NCBI GenBank assembly: GCA_037974665.1 | Contig: CM075778.1 | Coordinates: 12,885,001-12,949,000, forward strand | Reading direction: 5' to 3' | Source of the DNA: Ehretia macrophylla | Lineage: Eukaryota; Streptophyta; Magnoliopsida; Boraginales; Ehretiaceae | Length of the DNA: 64,000 nucleotides | Part shown: piece after piece, positions 48,615-58,990 of the stretch | Numbering within the stretch: the first letter of the stretch is position 1 | Layout of the letters: every line of letters starts with the position of its first letter | Program-made: the position numbers and the translations under genes | The notes under the pieces: model-generated | What the model was told of the DNA's origin: nothing | Databases searched by the model: none | The model's input: the letters and a program-made list of their open reading frames with translations, nothing else

Positions 48615-50253
48615 AATTATTTGCCGAGGAAAGCTAATGTGGTAGCTGATGCTCTTAGCCGAAAGGCGAGCATTGCAATATTAGCAGTCAAAGAGTAGGA
48701 ATTGATTGAAGAAGCTAGTTTTTAGAGACTAAAACTAACTCAAGTCGGGATATTGTTTGCAAATTTGCAAGTTCATCCACTATTATTATCTCAAATTCGA
48801 GAAGTTCAGTTGCAAGATCAACAACTTTAAAAAATCAAAGACTAAATCAAAGATGGTAAGTCTGACTTTAAGTTGCATGACGATGGTGTATTGCAGTTTT
48901 GGAATAGGGTGTGTGTTTCTAATGATCTAAACTTGAGAAAAAGGATCCTTGAAGAAGCTCATAATTCCAATTATACTATACATCCGGGTGGAAATAAAAT
49001 GTATCGGGATTTGAAGCAGTATTATTGGTAGAATAACATGAAGAGAGACGTTACTGATTTCTGTCTCGGTGTTTAACTTGTCAACGGGTTAAAGCAGAGC
49101 ATCAACGACTGGTGGGTTTACTACAACCACTGACAATACCTCAATGGAAATAGCATATTACGATGGACTTTGTTACAGATTTTTTGAGGTCACCGAGAGA
49201 GTTCGATATAGTATGGGTAGTGGTGGATATATTAACAAAGACTGCTCACTTTATTCTGATTAATAATCATGATAGTCTCGAGAAATTAGCAGATCTATAT
49301 GTTGCTAACATTGTGAAACTTTATGGAGTACCTATAAGTATTGTGTTTGATAAAGATCCTCGCTTTATATCCCAATTTCGGCAGCGTTTACAAACAGCTA
49401 TCGGTACTAAGTTGAATTTTAGTACTGCTTTTTTCCCTAAAACTGATGGCCAGACAGAGAGAACTATTCAGATTTTGAAAGATATGTTAAGGGCTTGTGT
49501 ACTAGACTTTGGGAAGAGTTGGGAAAAACATTTGCCTTTGGCCAAGTTTGCTTATAACAATAATTACCAAGCTACTATTGGGATGACTCTGTATGAAGAT
49601 TTATATGGGCGTAAATGTCTATCATCTCTGTATTGAGATGAAGTAGGAGAGATGAAAGTTATTGATCCAGCCTTGTTGCCAGAACTTGTAGAAATATTGA
49701 GAATATACATCTTATTCGGTAGAGAATGCTTACAGTTCAGAGTAGACAGAAAAGTTATACCGATAAATGAAAACGAAATTTGGAGTTCGAGGTTGGTAAC
49801 CGTGTCTTCTTGAAAATATCTCCCTGTAAGGGCTTTGTACGACATGGTAAATGAGGGAAATTGAGTCTGAGGTACGTAGGACCTTTTGAAATTGTTGGTA
49901 GAGTTGGCAAGTTGGATTATCGGTTAGCATTACCATCGAGTCTTTCCAAAATTCATGATGTCTTCCATGTATCAATGTTGAGGAAATACCATCCTGATCC
50001 TTCTCATATACTAGAGCCAGAGCCATTATAGGTTGGAAATAATTTGTCTTGTGAGTAACGGCCTATCCGTGTCCAAGATCAAAAGGATCAAGAGCTGTGT
50101 ACGAAGAAGATACCTATGATAAAAGTGTTGTGGAATCATCATGAAATAGAGGAAGTAACATGGGAAAAATGAGATCAGATTGAGAAGCACTATCCAAAGT
50201 TGTTCCGAGAAAGTAAGAATTTCGAGGACGAAATTATTTTAAGGGGGGAAAGA
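48615..50253 (+). pseudogene. Element H: RNase H end, integrase and C-terminal tail, broken
   Basis: Continues H after [18 protein letters not shown], then several stops, the integrase zinc region (N-Y-T-I-H-P-G-G-N-K-M-Y-R), and a frameshift near 49060-49160. The longest open piece (49163-49636) carries the core: M-D-F-V-T-D-F-L, F-D-K-D-P-R-F (V-S-D-R-D in functional relatives) and T-D-G-Q-T-E-R. It is followed by the G-P-F-E-I-V module, a V-H/I-H-D-V-F-H-V segment and a chromodomain-like end. Stops and small gaps throughout make it non-functional. It ends through the PPT (AAGGGGGGAAAGA, 50241-50253). Confidence 0.92.
50241..50253 (+). other. Element H polypurine tract
   Basis: AAGGGGGGAAAGA directly before the LTR start TGTAAGGCCAAG; confirms + orientation of H. 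Confidence 0.88.
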
Positions 50254-50829
50254 TGTAAGGCCAAGTGTGGAAATTATGTGCATTTATTTCCTTTAATTAT
50301 TATTTGAAGTAATATGTACATTTAAGTGATTTCCTTAGTGTTGGTACGTAAAATGTGCATTTAGAGTTCATGTGTTTAGAATTTAATTGACATTTCATTT
50401 AAATTGACAAACTAGGACAAGGTCGTCATTATTGAAATTGTTAATGAATTAGTAGTCTTTCAACACTTTAGATATTTTACTTAAAGGACAAGGTTGACAT
50501 TAACATAAAATGTGTTGCATTAGTGGTCTTTTGACCTTATAAGATATTTGCCTAGCTTATTATAGTGGACCATTGACCATTTGACTTAGCAAATAAAACA
50601 CCAAAAAAAAAGAGAAGGGAGATCGGGTAAGGAGAAAAGAAAGGGGAAATGAGTGAATATTTAGGGTTTGCTAAATTTTGAAGAAGAAGAAGAGGAAATA
50701 GTGCATTTAGGACCAAATTGGAAGTGGAACTTGCTCAACCTTAGCTCATTCTTGCCTTTTCTTCCATTTTCTAGCATTAAATGAGCTTAGATACTTGAAT
50801 GAACCATTAAATGTTGTAGCTAGCTAAAA
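50254..50829 (+). repeat. Element H 3' LTR, first 576 bp
   Basis: Begins TGTAAGGCCAAGTG after the PPT. AT-rich, no gene. Interrupted at 50830 by element P; TAAAA at 50825-50829 is the presumed TSD of P, whose other copy lies beyond the window. Confidence 0.82.
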
Positions 50830-51031
50830 TGTAATGCCCCAATTCGACCCCTCCTAGGATCCAAGTCGAAATGCGATGGAAATTCGACATTGTACCGTCT
50901 ATAACTAGACACTAGCCCAATTATAAACCTGCACGCAGAAACTTTCCACAATAGCATATGATCCACAACCATTCATATATAAACCATTCATAGGTATTCC
51001 AAGTACCCTGCCGTCCGTCTCACGCATCTTA
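50830..51031 (-). repeat. P left LTR, segment 1
   Basis: TGTAATGCCCCAATTCG… to the insertion of the solo LTR; TCTTA at 51027-51031 is that insertion's TSD. Confidence 0.88.
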
Positions 51032-53584
51032 TGTAACACCCCGGCTTCTCGCGAGACTGAGAGTTCTATTAACCAATCTAATCACATCTCATTCCCAAAC
51101 CCAGGCATAATTTTTTTTAGAAAAAACGGACAGAGTCTCCCCTATATCTAGGACAAACCAAAACCTGCAAACAGAATATAGATGGACCAATACCATGTCC
51201 AACCATTCACAACTCCTCAAGGCCATCCGAGCCTCGGTTCTCAACAATTAAACACAACAAATATACATTTCTAAGTACCAAGACTATCCTAACTTTTTCC
51301 TTTAGACGATTACATTCATGCTTTGCATTTAAACTATACTATCCCATTACAAAAACTAGCTTATCATACCACTCCAATAACCTAGTTAAACTTAAATTAT
51401 ATTTCCCTTAACAATAAATACATACAACTCAAAGGTAACATCTTTACAACTTCCCGCAAACAAGCCACGTAACACATTGACTTCCAAGCAAAAGCAATCA
51501 ACACAAGCATGAACATTCCATCTATCACTGCAATACCTGAAATGTGGTGGTGAGGAGTGAGTATACAAAACACGTATACTCAGTGAGGGAAAAACAGATA
51601 TCGAGGTGGAGAGAAAGAAGATCGTGCAATGCAAACAGGTACAGTTAAACAATATAATCAATAGAAAAGAAATCAATATAAATAGCAACACATTAAACAA
51701 CCAAGGAAAGCATAACATAACCAATCAAAGTAATACCACACTTTGAAGGTTACGGTTTACTCATGCGAGCAATGTACCATTCCACGAGCAATACTTCAAT
51801 CTCAAGCTTGATGTTGACAACGATGACAATAAGCTCACATCCACCTTATAACTTGCACTGGGTATACTCCGGATGTACCCCGACACATCTATGACCCAAA
51901 TCTCCTAGGGCGGCATTCCTAGCGAGAATGGGAATAGGACACGAAGCTAGAGCAACCTAACACTGGTAGCCCGAGACTGCCCAGAGAGGCCCGTCACTCA
52001 CGCGTCTGACACTATGCAATGCAATACGAGAAACATGACGATAATCGAGCGAGGGCACCAAAGTGCAGATTAGTTGCAATAATCAATATAACAAGCATTT
52101 ACAATAATCAATAACAACTAGAATAGTAACAAAACAAGCAATACAAGTTCAATACACGAAAACTACAAGTAACACTATTCAATCTCTAACTTTCAAAGGC
52201 AATTGCGAGCAAACGAGCTACAGGATTGGAAAATCTTCTTCACTACTCTCACTTGGGCACTACAAGGCACGTTTCTATGGCATAAAACCTCACTTTCCCA
52301 GTCGAAGCTCGAAAGTCCACCTAGTGCGTTTGAACTACAGCTATGCCAACCAGTCACTCAATTAACACCACAACAGTGCCAAAAGTACTTCCATGCACTC
52401 ACAAGCCAAACCCTCAACTCAATTCAGGCACGATCAACACTCGGTCAAACGGCCCCTTCACGTTTCAATGTCTAATTCTCAATTTTATCAAAGAGGAATC
52501 CGTTTTTATTGCATTTTTAATCTTTCTAACTTTAATGGTACCTAACCAAATCAAGAAATTGCAATTCGGATCGAAAATCCAAAAATCTAGGGTTTTACTA
52601 TTTAATTTCACAATTCATGTTCTTCCTCAATTTTAATTCGCATTTCTAGACGTAAAAATCTCTAAATAACTATCAAACAATGCTCTACAAACTCAAAGGA
52701 AATTATATAATGCAATAACAGGCATTATAACGCACTGTATATCAAATCTAAAAATTTGAATCATAAATCAAATTCGAATAAAAATGCACAAAAATGTGAA
52801 AACCCTCACAGAGATTGTAGAGGAAGCCCTGCAAGAACCCTAGCAACAATTCTTGGCCAATTCCATGAAGAATTGTAGAAGAAAATTGAAGCAAAATGTT
52901 TTCTCCTTAGCTTCTCAAGCTCACGGCATTAAAGGGGACTTGGGGGGCATTTTGAAGTTTGTTTTTATGCTATTTTTGCTTGGCTTTTCTTGTTTAAAAG
53001 ATGACAAAGCTACTAAGGGCATTTAGGTCATTTTATAAGGTCAAAATTCAAGTTAAATTGGTCAACTAAGGCTATTTAGTTATCATTTAGTCTAACTCAA
53101 GTTTAAACATTGAAATTAAATGAGAATCAACTAAATACTAAGCTAAAAATACTCATTCCACTATTTGTTAAGCCCGAGAAAACAATCCTCTAACTTTCAT
53201 TTTCGATGCGCTACGATCGAACAGTCAATAAACGATTACGATAAGTATGATAAAGAATAATATAATAATATATTTTTTGAAAAGTAGAATAGTAAAATAG
53301 TTTAAAACTTACTCCGCCTCAGAGTTACTTTTCCATTTATTTGAAAATAAAATAAATAAGTACAAGGAAATAAAACCGAGTATTAAAATAATCAAAATAG
53401 TTAATATTCATATAAAATAATCAATTCAAATATAAGTTGAATAGTTTTGAAGAAATATGAAATTATTACAAGAAATGAATGTTTAACTAAAAATAAACAT
53501 GAAATTCAATGCTATCATTTAAGATGACAATTAACTAAATGCAATTAAATGCTATTAAATGTGTGCCGGGTTCGGGGTATCACA
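51032..53584 (-). mobile_element. Solo LTR (2553 bp), TSD TCTTA
   Basis: TGTAACACCCC…GGGGTATCACA, flanked by TCTTA (51027-51031 and 53585-53589). Same family as the truncated LTR 28575-30084. Carries the hairpin with an 8-bp perfect stem (51559-51581, GAGTATAC/GTATACTC) and the CGGACAGAGTCTCCCC box near 51126. No acidic frame follows the CAGG here. Open frames at 52203-52636 are not recognisable proteins. Confidence 0.93.
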
Positions 53585-53589
53585 TCTTA

Positions 53590-55971
53590 TACATCATTTT
53601 ACAATCAAGAGTTCAAAATAAGCTAACATGGCTAACAATATATACATGATTACAAAATAGGACTAAATACAACTTCTTTACATCAAGTCCTCAAAACTAT
53701 AAAGAAAACTATTTAACATATATACAAATACATCAACATCAAGTAATCATGCAGCGGGTTTATCCATATCATCAGTAGGCACATATTCCACATAGGCTAA
53801 GTCTGGATCACCTGAGTGGTTGGAAAAGAGGGTGAGCTAACCGACACATAGCTTAGTGAGGGAAAAAAATGCAGGGAGTTTTAAAATTCATTTTATTCTT
53901 TCGAAACCATGCTATCCATGACAAGACAACTATTAAACAATAAAATAACAATGAAAGAAAAGTAACTTTCACAAAGAATACGCGTTAATAAAGTAAACAC
54001 ATATTAAAAAGGATACTCTCGTTTTGTTGATACCAAACCCTATACACCATCGCAACCATCTTCCCATATACACCAAGCAATACCATCGGGTACGCTGACT
54101 CAACTTACGACCCAGTCCCTCATGGATGCACTCTGCCCAGTCCATTCGGGATAAGGATTAACACATCGGTGGTTAGGTTATCGCTTGACAAGCCCGATGC
54201 CGCCCATGGTGACACGAACCTACCGCAGTTGTTTGGTTGCAACCACGCATTTGTATCGCATTAACGCATGTAACATACAATACATATACACATTCGCACA
54301 AACGTATTCATGTAAAGGTAATTAAAACAGAAAAGGGAAATCAACAAGGTAGGTTGATTCCCGAGTAACATATACTAAGCATGAATTTTAATAGCTAACC
54401 ACACAGTAACTAAACACATAAACTCAAGCAATCAATTATAAGAATAGAACATGATTTCATTTAATTTACAACTAGAAGCACAAGCAATAAGACTAACCAA
54501 GCTATTCTACCTAACCATTAAACACTCCAACACATATTACACCATACTCATAAGGATAGAATTCTAATTCTACAACACATTACCTCAACACACATTCATG
54601 CACTAATATAAACTAGCACACAACAACACTTAACTAAAATATTTGATAATTCATTATCCACATAAAAAGCTCTCAACCTCCACTTGACACCACATTCACT
54701 TTTCAACCAAAACCACATGTATTTGATACCAATTAGACCTTAACAACACATTAATCACAAATGAACATACTAAAACGTATTCTAACTAACTTTAGACACA
54801 AAATGCAAGCTAATTTAACATCATTTAGCACCACAATGAAATCATATTTTTCTCCATTCAACACCTATCATCCAACTATCCTAGCAAGCATCTAATTACC
54901 ACAAGAACAACCAAAAAGGCTCTTAAAACCCATTTACTTCTAAAAATTCAGCCAAGTCACACTTTACAAAATCTCATTCATTTGCAATTCTAAACCATTA
55001 CATAATGCTAGGTAGGCATGTTAACTCTTATGAACATAAAGTCTAAGCATCCATTTGAGCAATTTAGGCATAAAACCCATCTACTATTCACCTCAAAAAT
55101 AAAATACGTTATAACTAAATTCTAAAACAGTAAACATGTGCCATAACACCTAAATAACAAGCATCAAATGTAAATTTAACAATACAATGCAAGAATAATG
55201 CGTTTTAAAACAATTTTGAAAAGAGCCCTCACAAAATTTTCATTTAGAAATGTGAAAAACGAACGGTAGATGCGAAGTAGAAGTTGAGACGAGTTGAAAA
55301 ATATACGGGTTGGTCGTTGGAACTACTTCTTTTACCTCCAAATAACAAAAATGGCATTGAAAATACTATTCTCATAGGAAGGATTTTTGGCTGATTTGGG
55401 GCCTTTTTTGGCTGGTTTTGAGCATTTTTGAGTAAGTCAACAAAAGTCAATGCAAGTCTTAGTTGGGGATTTTTCACTATTTTGTTTTAAAACACTACTT
55501 TTTTCGCGCGAAAAAGGCTTCTTAAACTTTACGGTTTGTTTCTAAAATAATTTTACAAAGTTGCGGATCAATAAATAATAATAGACTAAATTTTAAAATA
55601 TTGAAAGGACTAGTTTTAAAAATTTAAAGGAATAATCCTCAAATAAACTTTAAAAATATTTTAAATGCAATTTTCACTAAAAATCTTTATAAAAATAATA
55701 TGAATGCACATATAACAAGTATTAAAAAAATAAACTAGTAATTTTACTAATAAAAGTTAATTATACACATAATTGCACGTAAAAGACAAATAAATACGAA
55801 ATTTCACATATTATGACAAAGAAACATTTTAAAGAATTAAATGAACATATCTCATTTACAAAAATAAATAAACACATGATTTTACGCATAAAAGATAACT
55901 AAACACGAAATTCGCATGTAAACTTCAAATATACATATAATTGGACTTATGATCATAATCGGGGCGCCATA
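53590..55971 (-). repeat. P left LTR, segment 2
   Basis: Aligns with the right LTR from ACATCATTTTACAA onward. AT-rich, no gene. Contains the short frame 53747-53812 and the hairpin (AGCTA/TAGCT) near 53835-53855. Confidence 0.88.
53747..53812 (-). other. Short open frame within P left LTR
   Basis: After CACTCA on the minus strand, 21 codons from GGT to TGA (G-D-P-D-L-A-Y-V-E-Y-V-P, then T-D-D and K-P-A-A). Same phase relative to the CAGG as in the other families. Confidence 0.35.
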
Positions 55972-56253
55972 ATCTCCTCCCTTAAAACAATTGCGCCCAC
56001 ACAATTCTTACAAATATAAGTATGTTACCCCACATAAAAAGCAAGTATACCATCACATAATGCACATTGTTTCACGTAAGCACGCTTAACACATAGTACA
56101 CATTAATCACATAAACAAATTAACCATTTCTAGTTTACTTAACACATAGGAATGCGCATATTCATTCAAAACACATTCACGTCAAGACCACTACCCACTA
56201 GTCTGAAGACCCTATCTTGGCTTATGAGCGATCTAAGCTCTGATACCACTCTA
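55972..56253 (-). other. P internal region, 282 bp
   Basis: Next to the left LTR, the element strand reads …N-C-V-G-A-I-V-L-R-E and a PPT (AAGGGAGGAGAT), the last codons of a Ty3 polyprotein. The rest looks like the 5' leader of Ty3 elements (ACACATAA-rich), ending at the PBS. So nearly all of gag-pol is deleted, from the leader to the last dozen codons. Confidence 0.82.
56237..56248 (-). other. P primer binding site
   Basis: Complement reads TGGTATCAGAGC, 5 nt from the right LTR start at 56254. Confidence 0.92.
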
Positions 56254-57301
56254 TGTAATGCCCCAACTCAACCCCTCTTAGGATCCAAGTCGAGACACGA
56301 TGAAAATTCGGTATGGTAACATCTGTAACTAGACACTAGCCCAACTATAAACCTGCATGCAAAAACTTTCCACAACATATATATAAACCATTCATATGTA
56401 TTCCAAGTACCCTATCATCCGTCTCACACATCTTATACATCATTTTACAAGCAAGAGTTCAAAATAAGCTAACAGGGCTAACAATATATACATGATTACA
56501 AAATAGGACTAAATACAACTTCTTTACATCAAGTCCTCAAAAACTATAAAGGAAACTATTTAACACATATACAAATACATCAACAACAAGTAATCACGCA
56601 GCGGGCTTATCCACATCATCAGTAGGCACGTATTCCACGTAGGCTAAGTTCGGATCACCTAAAAGGTTGGAAAAGAGGGTGAGTTAACTGACATATAACA
56701 TAATGAGGAAGGAAAATGCATGGAGTTTTGAAATTCATTTTATTCTTTTGAAACCATGCTATACATGACAAGACAACTACTAAGCAATAAAATAACAATG
56801 CAAGAAAAGTAACTTTCATAAAGTATACGCATTAATAAAGTAAACATATTTTAAAAAGGATACTCTCGTTCTGTTGATACCGAACCCTATACAACATCGC
56901 AGACATCTTCCCCTATACACCAAGCAGTACCATCGGGTATGCTGATTCAACCTACGACCCAATCCCTCATGGATACACTCTGACCAGTCCATTCAGGATA
57001 GGGATTAGCAAATCAGTGGTCGATTTATCGCCTGGCAAGCCCGATGCCGCCCAGGGTAACACGAACCAACCGCAACTGTTTGGTTGCAACCACGCATCGT
57101 ATTAATGCATATAACATATAACATATATACACATTTGTATTAACGTATTCAAGTAAAGGTAATTAAAATACATAAGGGAAATCAACAAAGTAGGTTGATT
57201 CCTGAGTAAAATATACTATAAACACATAAACTCAATCAATCAATTATAAGAACAATACATGCTTTCATTTAACTTGCAACTAGAAACACAGACAATAAGA
57301 C
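56254..57301 (-). repeat. P right LTR, first 1048 bp
   Basis: TGTAATGCCCCAACTC…; clearly diverged from the left LTR (several percent), so P is fairly old. Ends at the Sirevirus insertion; AAGAC at 57297-57301 is the likely TSD. Confidence 0.88.
56594..56659 (-). other. Short open frame within P right LTR
   Basis: Counterpart of 53747-53812, open to TGA. Of seven differences, five are synonymous (CCA/CCG, two TAT/TAC, AAA/AAG, GCA/GCG) and two change a residue (D/N, M/V). The acceptor-like AG is kept (TTAGG). Confidence 0.35.
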
Positions 57302-58509
57302 TGTTGTCCCTTAATTGAACCTAAGAGGGGGCGAATTAGGTTATATAGGCAATACTACTACTTTTTCGATTAGACAATATACTAGCAATGATTAATCAAA
57401 AATAATCTTAAACAAATATGCACTCTAGCAATAGAAAATATGAGTGAGGTAATTTATCAAACACTTAGTGTGTAAAAAATAATGCAAAGAGAGAATTGAG
57501 AGAAAGAGATTGCAAATCACAATTTTAGCGTAGTTTGGCCCCCGCCTAAGTCCACGACCCAAGCTCCCTACTTAGGATTTCAACAATCTTCACTATGGTG
57601 GCTCTTCAAATATTGGTGAGTCCACAAAACAACTACAATGGTAGTTCAAACATATATAATAAAAAAATCATTCTCAATACAAAGCTTCAAACCTAACACC
57701 TTTGACAAAGAATTCATTCATTTCAAAGTGTTTAACTCTCTCTTTTGATAAGTGTTTGAGACGCACAATAAAAGCCTTCTTTTAGGGTAGATGAATACAA
57801 TGAATGCTTCTCTCAATATTGCTCACAAATTGTTGCTCAAGTATAGCTCAATGATGATTCAAAGATGAAGTTAGTGTAAGAAATAAAGAGTAAATGCTTT
57901 GAATCAATGCCATGAAAGATTTCAGTTGAGAGAGTTTAATAGTGGCTGAAATGTGTGTAATAAATGCTATCCAACGTTCATAAAATGACTATATTTTAAA
58001 CCAGTGTTTTGGCCCAACCGGTTGACCTTTGCTCCACCGATCAGCCGGCTGAGAGACCTTTGTCGGTGGACAGGTCTCAAGCGGACGACCTCTTGAGCAC
58101 CGGTCAACCGGTTGCCATATGGTCATCCGGTTTGCTCAGGGCTACCAGGGATTGGGTTTTTTGAAATGTTTTTTTTAAGTGTCTTTTGCAAAACCTTTTT
58201 CAAATATTTCAAAAATGACTTTTGAGAATCATCATTGAGCTTGTACCATTTGCAATACCCAAAATCTGGTCAAGTCCTAACTAGTACCCCTTATGACTTT
58301 CGTCTCCATCCTTATAGCTCCATCTTCATTTCTTCGATTCTTTATCTTTTCTTGAGTTGATGGATCTTCTTTCTTCTATAGCTTGATAAACTTGGAATCC
58401 GGAGTCAATCTTGATTCATCTTTACTTATGCACACTTAAACAAGCTCATTAAACATATTTATGGTTTGTTATCATCAAAACCAAGATTTAGAAGCCTTTT
58501 AGGCTAACA
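57302..58509 (-). repeat. Sirevirus 3' LTR (1208 bp)
   Basis: TGTTGTCCCTTAATTG…GGCTAACA. Includes a cluster of CCGGTTGACC-type inverted motifs at about 58013-58145 (AACCGGTTGACC, CACCGGTCAACCGGTT). No partner LTR in the window. Confidence 0.85.
58013..58145. repeat. CCGG-centred palindromic motif cluster in Sirevirus LTR
   Basis: Several near-palindromes built on ACCGGTCAACCGGT, GCCGGC and CCGGT within ~130 bp of otherwise AT-rich LTR. Sirevirus LTRs are known to carry repeated palindromic motifs thought to be regulatory. Confidence 0.7.
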
Positions 58510-58800
58510 ATCTCCCCATTTTTTATGATAACAAACTTATTTCAAATCATAACAATGTAAGCATAAATGAGTTTGAGAGAACATTTAGCATTTAGATTTA
58601 GCTTTTAGTGCATTTTAAGTTTGCTTAAACTTTCAATAAGTTTTTAAAACTCTCCCCCTCAACTTGTGCATTTCCTAGCTAAGGTTGAGTTGTTACTCCC
58701 CCTCAATGTATGAGTTTGTTCTACATTTTTTCTCCCCTTTTTTGTCATTAGCAAAACAAAGAAAAACAAGTATTTCTACATTTCATCTCCCCCTACGTGG
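58510..58800 (-). other. Cluster of polypurine tracts (multiple PPT)
   Basis: On the element strand at least five purine runs: AATGGGGAGAT next to the LTR (58510), GAGGGGGAGAG near 58650, GAGGGGGAGTA near 58700, GACAAAAAAGGGGAGAA near 58732-58748 and AGGGGGAGAT near 58788. Such a repeated-PPT zone upstream of the 3' LTR is a Sirevirus trait. Confidence 0.8.
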
Positions 58801-58990
58801 CATTAGCAATCAAAGTAAAGCAAGATATAACAATTTAAAGCAAAATACCAAGATAATGGAAGTAGATTGGAAGAAACTTAGAGAGTTGAAATCACTGAAA
58901 ATTGCATGAAAAGATTGTTTTGAAGGAAAAAACACAAAATCTAGGGGATAAGGAAAAAGAGAACAGCATAGGCGTCGCAAGACATGTTTC

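Larger units (their letters stand above)
50830..57301 (-). mobile_element. P: large-LTR, near-empty Ty3 derivative (non-autonomous)
   Basis: Left LTR starts TGTAATGCCCC at 50830 and ends GGGGCGCCATA at 55971; it is interrupted by a 2553-bp solo LTR, leaving about 2584 bp of its own. A 282-bp internal region (55972-56253) has a PPT next to the left LTR and a tRNA-Met PBS next to the right LTR, but no gag-pol. Right LTR 56254 onward is interrupted by the Sirevirus element at 57302 and presumably resumes beyond the window. Orientation is minus from PBS and PPT. It resembles LARD-type or internally deleted elements; it would need proteins from another Ty3 element. Confidence 0.88.

Noticed and set aside
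52203-52636. Two overlapping + strand frames of 90 and 97 codons in the solo LTR at 51032
   Set aside because: Antisense to the LTR, absent from the related LTR at 28575-30084, no motifs.
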